This document shows positions 15,095-23,347 of a DNA stretch of 23,347 nt, in pieces (position 1 is the first letter of the stretch; every line of letters starts with the position of its first letter). Below the pieces are notes generated by a model. That model saw nothing but the letters and a program-made list of their open reading frames with translations, searched no databases and was not told where the DNA came from. A program made the position numbers and the translations under genes. Origin of the DNA: an uncultured Collinsella sp. (GTDB lineage: Bacteria; Actinomycetota; Coriobacteriia; Coriobacteriales; Coriobacteriaceae); NCBI GenBank assembly GCA_900541025.1, contig UQIL01000029.1, forward strand, positions 1 to 23,347. Direction: 5' to 3'.

Positions 15095-16867
15095 ATGTTT
15101 AAGAGGTTTCTTTCGTATTACAAGCCCCAGATGGGGCTTTTTGTTGCTGATACTGTTTGTGCTCTGGTGCTTGCCGCCATTGACCTGGCGTTCCCCATTA
15201 TCCTTCGCAATTTGACCGGTGGGCTGTTTACTCAGGGTCAGGCTGCCATTATGCAGGCGCTCGGCATGATCGCGGTGGGCTTGGTGCTGATGTATGCCGT
15301 CCGCTGCGCCTGCCGCTACTTTGTGAGCTATTGGGGTCACGTGATGGGTGCGCGCATGGAGTCCAAAATGCGCGAGGACCTGTTCGACCAGTATGAGCGC
15401 TTTAGCTTTGCGTACTTCGACCGCAACAGCTCGGGCGACATGATGAGCCGCGTGGTCAACGACCTGTTCGATATCTGCGAGGCGGCGCACCACGTGCCCG
15501 AGTGGATCATCATCTGCGGCATCGAGATTATCGGCTCGTTTGTGATCCTCTTTACCATCGCCCCGGTGCTGGCGCTCGCCATGGCCGTGGTGACGGCGGC
15601 GTTTGCGGTCATCATGTTTTGGCAAAACATGCGTATGCGCGAGGTCTTTAGCGACAACCGCAAAAAGATCAGCGGCATCAATGCGCAGCTGCAGGATTCG
15701 CTGGCGGGCATGCGCGTGGTCAAGAGCTTTGCCAACGAGGAGACCGAACGCTTCAAGTTCCGCGCCTCCAACAATCGCTATCTTTCGTCCAAGGAGAACA
15801 TGTATCACGCCATGGGCGTCTATACCGCGACGTATGGCCTGCTCTCGGGCGTGCTCTATGTGATCGTGGTGCTGCTGGGCGGCTGGCTGGTCGCCCAGGG
15901 ACAGCTGCAGGCGGTCGATATGGCGACCTTTGCACTCTATATTTCGCTGTTCTGCACGCCGCTTGAGACGCTCGTCAATTCGGCCGAAACGTATCAGAAG
16001 GCTATCGCCGGCTTTAAGCGTATGGACGAGGTGCTCTCGACGGCGCCGGATATCCAGGACAAGCCGGGCGCCACTGATCTGCAGGTGACTGCCGGCGCCG
16101 TGGAGTATCACGACGTGTGCTTTAACTACGAGGACGTTGAGCTGGGCGAGGGCTATGCCGACGAGCGACCCGTTATCGACCATATGGACCTGTCCATCAA
16201 GCCCGGGCAGACCATCGCTTTGGTTGGCCCTTCGGGCGGCGGCAAGTCCACGACCTGTTCGCTGCTGCCGCGCTTTTATGACGTGGCTACCGGATCCATT
16301 AGCATCGACGGTCAGGACGTGCGCGATGTGACGCAGCAGAGCCTGCGCCGCGCCATCGGCCTGGTGCAGCAGGATGTCTACCTGTTTGACGGTACGATTG
16401 GCGAGAACATCGCCTACGGCAAGCCGGGTGCTACGGCAGAAGAGATCGCCGAGGCGGCCCGCCGCGCCAATATCGATACCTTTATCGAATCGCTTCCGCA
16501 GGGCTACGACACCGTGGTGGGCGAGCGCGGCAGCCGTCTTTCGGGCGGACAGAAGCAGCGCGTTGCCATCGCGCGCGTGTTTCTCAAGAACCCCAAGATC
16601 CTGATTTTGGACGAGGCGACGAGTGCTTTGGATAACGAGAGCGAGGAGGCGGTGCAGGCGTCGCTCGAAGAGCTGGCACGCGGCCGTACCACAATCATCA
16701 TCGCCCACCGCCTTTCGACCATTAAGCATGCTGACGAGATTGCGACCGTTGAGCATGGTCGCGTTGTGGAACGTGGCACGCATGAACAGCTTCTCGCCCG
16801 TGGCGGCACCTATGCCCGTTACTATCGAATGCAGTTCGAAGGTGCGCGTGCGCACGAGCTCGACTGA
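15095..16867 (+). CDS. ABC exporter half-transporter (membrane plus ATPase)
   Basis: This is a 590-residue protein. The N-terminal type I exporter membrane domain (about 1-310) has six likely transmembrane helices and the typical FAYFDRNSSGDMMSRVVND segment. The ATPase domain follows: Walker A GPSGGGKST (378-386), Q-loop Gln425, signature LSGGQ (482-486), Walker B ILILDEAT (502-509) and the H-loop His538. One complete half-transporter would act as a homodimer. The substrate is unknown: drugs, lipids and peptides are all exported by this family. TGAGGA precedes the ATG. The next gene, a membrane protein, starts 19 bases after its stop. Confidence 0.95.
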   Translation: MFKRFLSYYKPQMGLFVADTVCALVLAAIDLAFPIILRNLTGGLFTQGQAAIMQALGMIAVGLVLMYAVRCACRYFVSYWGHVMGARMESKMREDLFDQYERFSFAYFDRNSSGDMMSRVVNDLFDICEAAHHVPEWIIICGIEIIGSFVILFTIAPVLALAMAVVTAAFAVIMFWQNMRMREVFSDNRKKISGINAQLQDSLAGMRVVKSFANEETERFKFRASNNRYLSSKENMYHAMGVYTATYGLLSGVLYVIVVLLGGWLVAQGQLQAVDMATFALYISLFCTPLETLVNSAETYQKAIAGFKRMDEVLSTAPDIQDKPGATDLQVTAGAVEYHDVCFNYEDVELGEGYADERPVIDHMDLSIKPGQTIALVGPSGGGKSTTCSLLPRFYDVATGSISIDGQDVRDVTQQSLRRAIGLVQQDVYLFDGTIGENIAYGKPGATAEEIAEAARRANIDTFIESLPQGYDTVVGERGSRLSGGQKQRVAIARVFLKNPKILILDEATSALDNESEEAVQASLEELARGRTTIIIAHRLSTIKHADEIATVEHGRVVERGTHEQLLARGGTYARYYRMQFEGARAHELD

Positions 16868-16886
16868 TTGATATGACAGGAAGTTT

Positions 16887-17852
16887 ATGGCTGACAAGAA
16901 CCCTTTGACTCCGGAAGAAGTGACGGAGTTATTCTCCGAAATCGATGCATCCGGTGTCTTGGATCCCACGCTTGCCAAAAAGCGAACCGAGCGCATGCGT
17001 GAGAAGGAGGCTGCGGCCAAGCGCGGTGACAAAGCTGCGCTAGCGCAGCTGCGCAGCGAGGACCGCGCGAGCCAGGCAAAACATATCGACCCGCTGTCCG
17101 AGGACGATCCTTCGGGCTCGCAGGTGAGCCATACCATTACAAAGACCGCGATGGCCGTGGTCATCGGTATTTTGGTGCTGATCGTGGGCATGCAGATCGG
17201 CTACGGCGTGATGCGTCGTCTGAACACCGCGAACCTCTCCGAGAGCGTTTCGGTCGATACCGTTTCGACGGCGCTGAAGGGCGGCCTTGAGTGGGGCAAC
17301 GGCTTTACGCAGTTCCCACTCGACTTTACCGTCGATGAAGCCGATGAGCGTACGGGCACGGTCGAGGTGACGGTGTTGGACACATCGTCTGCCAACGAGC
17401 TCGAGCTGCTGTCCAACGGGCAGATTCAGGCCGCGGCGCTTGCGACCAACGCGCTGCTCAACGATAAGATCGACCGCGTGGTGTATAACGTTCACGCCTA
17501 TATCGACGAGGATAGCAACATTCAGCACGATTCCTTCTTTGGCATGTTCCCCGCGCGCGGCCACCAGAGCGCCATTTTGACGTTCGTGTGGACCAAGAGC
17601 TCATCCAACGCCACGAGTATCGACTGGAAGATGCGCATCGTGAGTATGGATGACACCATCGCCGAGCGCATTCAGAAGCAGGTGAACTCGGTGTCGTCGT
17701 TGATTGAGGACCCGGTGGTGAGCCAGACCAAGATTGACGAGGAAAAAGCCGAGCGCGATCTGGAGCATCGTCTGCATGGCCGCGAGATTTTCCGTGGCGG
17801 CAAGCCCGATCGCACACCGTCCGAACTGCTGGAGCAGGACAAGAAAAAATAA
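16887..17852 (+). CDS. Single-pass membrane protein, unknown function
   Basis: This is a 321-residue protein that I do not recognise. The first 85 residues are charged and probably cytoplasmic, with KKRTERMREKEAAAKRGDKAA likely helical. One transmembrane helix (about 86-108, ending in GMQIGYGVM) leads to an extracellular domain of about 200 residues with alternating strands and helices, then a charged Lys/Glu-rich tail. There is no lipobox or catalytic motif. AGGAAG lies before the ATG. It follows the ABC exporter closely and ends at a strong terminator, so the two form a likely operon; a role as an accessory to the exporter is conjecture. Confidence 0.75.
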   Translation: MADKNPLTPEEVTELFSEIDASGVLDPTLAKKRTERMREKEAAAKRGDKAALAQLRSEDRASQAKHIDPLSEDDPSGSQVSHTITKTAMAVVIGILVLIVGMQIGYGVMRRLNTANLSESVSVDTVSTALKGGLEWGNGFTQFPLDFTVDEADERTGTVEVTVLDTSSANELELLSNGQIQAAALATNALLNDKIDRVVYNVHAYIDEDSNIQHDSFFGMFPARGHQSAILTFVWTKSSSNATSIDWKMRIVSMDDTIAERIQKQVNSVSSLIEDPVVSQTKIDEEKAERDLEHRLHGREIFRGGKPDRTPSELLEQDKKK

Positions 17853-17858
17853 GACGCC

Positions 17859-17898
17859 ATCATCCCGCGTGAGCCACAAGCCCCGCGGGATGATTTTT
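17859..17898 (+). terminator. Terminator after the ABC/membrane protein operon
   Basis: A perfect 11-bp stem (17859-17869 with 17884-17894) has a 14-base loop and runs into TTTT (17895-17898). It separates this unit from carAB. Confidence 0.88.
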
Positions 17899-18020
17899 CT
17901 GGGACGGGGATTAAAAAACATTATGCATAGAAAGTCATAATTATCATTTCGTAAACATTTCGATGAAATTAACGCCATGAGGCATGCTTGCGGTTACAAT
18001 ACCGCGAGGCCTAACTACAC

Positions 18021-18054
18021 ACCTTTAAGCCGGTCCTGTGAGACCGGGAAGGAG
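18021..18054 (+). promoter_or_regulatory. PyrR-binding leader hairpin of carAB
   Basis: A 6-bp stem (18030-18035 with 18042-18047) is capped by loop CTGTGA. The segment 18034-18042 reads TCCTGTGAG, matching the PyrR-recognised UCCNGNGAG loop. An outer pairing of CCTT (18022-18025) with AAGG (18049-18052) takes up part of the AAGGAG ribosome binding site of carA. PyrR with UMP should stabilise this hairpin and block translation, as known for actinobacterial pyr leaders. Confidence 0.85.
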
Positions 18055-18058
18055 AATT

Positions 18059-19564
18059 ATGGCGAACAACCATACCGCGGGCGCTGCCGCCCGCACCTTC
18101 GCGCCCAGCGAGCTTTGCCAGCGTATGCTGGCCAAAACCAGCAAGGGCACCTGCGGTCCCTGCATCCTGTATCTTGAGGATGGGACCATTTTTTATGGAC
18201 GTGCATGCGGCGCCGAGGGCACCGCGACCGGCGAAGTTTGCTTCAACACCTCGCTCGAGGGCTACTTTGAGGTCATGACCGACCCGAGTTATGCCGGCCA
18301 AATCGTAACCATGACCTATCCGCAGATCGGCAACTACGGTATCGACGAGACCGACGTCCAGTCGGCCTTCCCCGGCGACGCCGTGCGCCCTGCGAGCGCT
18401 CCGGCCATGCGCGGCATGATCGTTCGCGACATGTGCGCCACGCCTTCTAACTGGCGCTCGGCCGTCAGCGTGCCGGAGTACCTGCGCGCTCACGGCATCG
18501 TCGCTATCGAGGGTGTCGACACTCGCGCCCTGGTGCGCCACCTGCGCGACAATGGTTCCAAGATGGGCATTATTTCGACCGAGATCTTCGACGTCGACGA
18601 GCTTGCCGAGCGTCTGGCCGCTGCGCCCACGCTGGTAGGCGAGAACCTGGTCAAGACCGTAAGTTGCCCCGTACCTCACGAGTTTGTGGCCGCCGACCTG
18701 CCTGCCACGCATGACTTTGCGCTTACGGCTGCCGCTCCTGCCCGTCACAAAGTGGTCGCCTACGACTGCGGTGTGAAGCGCGGCATTCTGGAGGGTCTGG
18801 TCCGCGCCGGCTGCGACCTTACCGTCGTGCCGTGGGATACGCCCGCCCAGCAGGTGCTCGACATGAATCCCGACGGTGTCTTTTTGTCCAATGGTCCCGG
18901 CGACCCCGACGCCGTGGTGGAGACCTACGAGCAGGTGCAGCAGCTGATCGGCAAGGTGCCGGTCTTTGGTATTTGTCTTGGTCACCAGATGATCAACCTG
19001 GCCTGCGGCGCTCAGATGGAAAAGCTTAAGTTCGGTCACCGCGGTGGCAACCAGCCGGTCATGAACCTGGTAAGCCGTCGCGTGGAGATTACCGCGCAAA
19101 ACCATGGCTTTGGTCTGCTGTTCCCCAGCTTGGGCAAGCTTGTCCCCGAGCTTTCCGGCGGCGAGACCGAGCATGCGGCCGATGGGGATCTGCGCGTCTG
19201 GGTGCGCCGCGGCATCGCGCCAGTCGTGATGAACGAGCGCTTCGGCCGCATTCGCCTGACGCATGTGAACCTCAACGACGGCACCGCCGAGGGCATCCAG
19301 CTGCTCGACGCGCCGTGCTTCTCGGTGCAGTACCACCCCGAGGCCTCGCCCGGACCCACCGATGCCCACTATCTCTTTACTGCCTTTACGCGACTCATGG
19401 ACGGCGAGGAGAACTACCTGGACATCGACACCGCGAAGGACCGCCTGCAGGGCTGGAACTTTGCCGACGATGGTTCCGCCGTTCTACCGAACGGCGGACC
19501 GGTCGACGCTGCGGCTGCATCTGGCACATCATCTTGCCGTTCTGCTTCGGACGCGCGGGCATAA
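18059..19564 (+). CDS. carA: Carbamoyl phosphate synthase small (glutaminase) subunit
   Basis: This is a 501-residue subunit that frees ammonia from glutamine for CarB. The N-terminal domain shows YLEDGTIFYGRACG and FNTSLEGYFEVMTDPSYAGQIV. The class I amidotransferase domain has the nucleophile Cys306 in FGICLGHQ and His426/Glu428 in YHPEASPGP, so it should be active. Usual CarA is about 360-390 residues. Here there are about 30 extra N-terminal residues, an insertion of about 35 residues between QNHGF (347-351) and THVNLNDGT (401), and a C-terminal tail of about 50 residues. The ATG at 18059 follows AAGGAG; the GTG at 18038 lies inside the PyrR hairpin loop and was rejected. Confidence 0.96.
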   Translation: MANNHTAGAAARTFAPSELCQRMLAKTSKGTCGPCILYLEDGTIFYGRACGAEGTATGEVCFNTSLEGYFEVMTDPSYAGQIVTMTYPQIGNYGIDETDVQSAFPGDAVRPASAPAMRGMIVRDMCATPSNWRSAVSVPEYLRAHGIVAIEGVDTRALVRHLRDNGSKMGIISTEIFDVDELAERLAAAPTLVGENLVKTVSCPVPHEFVAADLPATHDFALTAAAPARHKVVAYDCGVKRGILEGLVRAGCDLTVVPWDTPAQQVLDMNPDGVFLSNGPGDPDAVVETYEQVQQLIGKVPVFGICLGHQMINLACGAQMEKLKFGHRGGNQPVMNLVSRRVEITAQNHGFGLLFPSLGKLVPELSGGETEHAADGDLRVWVRRGIAPVVMNERFGRIRLTHVNLNDGTAEGIQLLDAPCFSVQYHPEASPGPTDAHYLFTAFTRLMDGEENYLDIDTAKDRLQGWNFADDGSAVLPNGGPVDAAAASGTSSCRSASDARA

Positions 19565-19614
19565 GCCCAGCGCGCCCTCGCATCACGGCAACCTGATGCA
19601 CCAGCTGCACCCTC

Positions 19615-19642
19615 GCTGACTTTTTCAAAACATTGAGTCAGC
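19615..19642 (+). promoter_or_regulatory. Hairpin between carA and carB
   Basis: A perfect 7-bp stem (19615-19621 with 19636-19642) has a 14-base loop containing a T run. It lies six bases before the AGGAGG of carB. It could tune carB translation or mRNA stability; it is not a convincing terminator. Confidence 0.4.
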
Positions 19643-19662
19643 CTCTCTAGGAGGTTTTAAAC

Positions 19663-22977
<3,315 letters not shown>

Positions 22978-22989
22978 TGTGACCTGTCC

Positions 22990-23080
22990 GGCCGGGGCGG
23001 GAGGGGCCGAGATTTCCCCCTTTCGCTCCGGCTGCAAGCAGAGTCGCTCAGGAGGAAACTCGGCCCCTCCCGCCCCGGCC
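22990..23080. repeat. Long inverted repeat after carB
   Basis: Two perfect 22-base arms (22990-23011 and 23059-23080) are separated by 47 bases. The stem continues inward as TTTCC (23013-23017) with GGAAA (23054-23058) past one unpaired A. The arms are nearly all G+C. There is no U tract, so it is not a classic terminator. It may be a dispersed palindromic element or a 3' mRNA barrier for carB. Confidence 0.8.
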
Positions 23081-23153
23081 TGCGGTGACTCGGTTGCACC
23101 GTGTGCTGCCGAAGGGGCTTTGCGCGATGATTGGGGCTGAACAGAAAATGAGT

Positions 23154-23194
23154 GTGGGCTCTGTCGTTCATTCGAACGACAGAGCCCACGTTTT
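23154..23194 (+). terminator. 16-bp perfect terminator hairpin
   Basis: Bases 23154-23169 pair perfectly with 23174-23189 around a 4-base loop, and TTTT follows at 23191-23194. It is the first of two strong terminator-like hairpins after carB. Confidence 0.85.
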
Positions 23195-23201
23195 GTATGG
23201 G

Positions 23202-23238
23202 GTCTCTTGGCGAATTTTCATTCGCCAAGAGACTTTTT
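23202..23238 (+). terminator. 14-bp perfect terminator hairpin
   Basis: Bases 23202-23215 pair perfectly with 23220-23233 around a TTTC loop and are followed by five T residues. It lies seven bases after the previous terminator. Confidence 0.88.
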
Positions 23239-23315
23239 GCTATGGGGGAGACATGTCTCTGAACAGTTAGTTCAGATACGTATTTTTTTAAAGGTAGCGC
23301 GCAGAGATGTGGTGT

Positions 23316-23347
23316 AAGAGGCGGGGCATGCCCCGCCTCTTCTCTTT
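23316..23347 (+). terminator. 26-base perfect palindrome with T-rich tail
   Basis: Bases 23316-23341 are a perfect palindrome (13-base halves, centre CATG), followed by CTCTTT at the window edge. It can form a GC-rich hairpin ending a short transcript, but what it terminates is not visible. The preceding 23239-23315 contains no gene, only a 12-base palindrome at 23248-23259 and a 6-bp hairpin at 23259-23275. Confidence 0.6.

Noticed and set aside
18011..19369. 452-codon open frame antisense to carA
   Set aside because: It covers the PyrR leader and the carA catalytic region, and has no domain of its own.

Overview
The window looks like chromosome from a high-GC gut actinobacterium of the class Coriobacteriia, most likely Collinsella or a close relative. 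I base this on GC-rich third positions, strong AGGAGG-type ribosome binding sites, the gene order and recalled protein families; no database search was possible. Most of it is housekeeping sequence, with one small accessory pocket at about 5.8-7.45 kb.

Layout: (1) 1-323 holds a truncated tRNA-Ile, a tRNA-Ala and an intact tRNA-Ile, with two terminator-like hairpins. (2) 430-1800 holds a bifunctional-nuclease-domain protein and two uncharacterised small proteins, followed by typA/bipA (1918-3756) and a strong terminator. (3) 3889-5830, minus strand, encodes a secreted or membrane bactofilin-like (polymer-forming cytoskeletal) protein and a TRIC/UPF0126 membrane protein. (4) 5946-7441 is the accessory pocket: a minus-strand gene for a DUF559 (PD-(D/E)xK-like) protein lies between two inverted copies of a 65-bp palindromic repeat. 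Next come three back-to-back perfect hairpins and a 19-base inverted copy of a tRNA-Ser 3' end. (5) 7453-7682 holds two tRNA-Ser genes on the minus strand with their own promoter and terminators. (6) 8187-9875 is the classic rpsF-ssb-rpsR-rplI operon, followed by a terminator, dnaB, purA, purD and a Nudix ADP-ribose pyrophosphatase-like gene. (7) 15095-17852 encodes an ABC exporter half-transporter and a single-pass membrane protein of unknown function. (8) 18021-22977 is carA-carB behind a clear PyrR-binding leader. (9) 22978-23347 has no gene but holds a 22-bp-arm inverted repeat and three further perfect hairpins or palindromes.

Functionally, rpsF/rpsR/rplI, ssb and dnaB join ribosome and replisome genes. 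purA and purD belong to purine synthesis. carAB makes carbamoyl phosphate for pyrimidines and arginine, and its leader indicates repression by PyrR. I found no CRISPR array, prophage, transposase or recognisable complete defence operon. The least explained material is the repeat, hairpin and tRNA-remnant pocket around the DUF559 gene, the mutually exclusive hairpins before purD, and the inverted repeats after carB.
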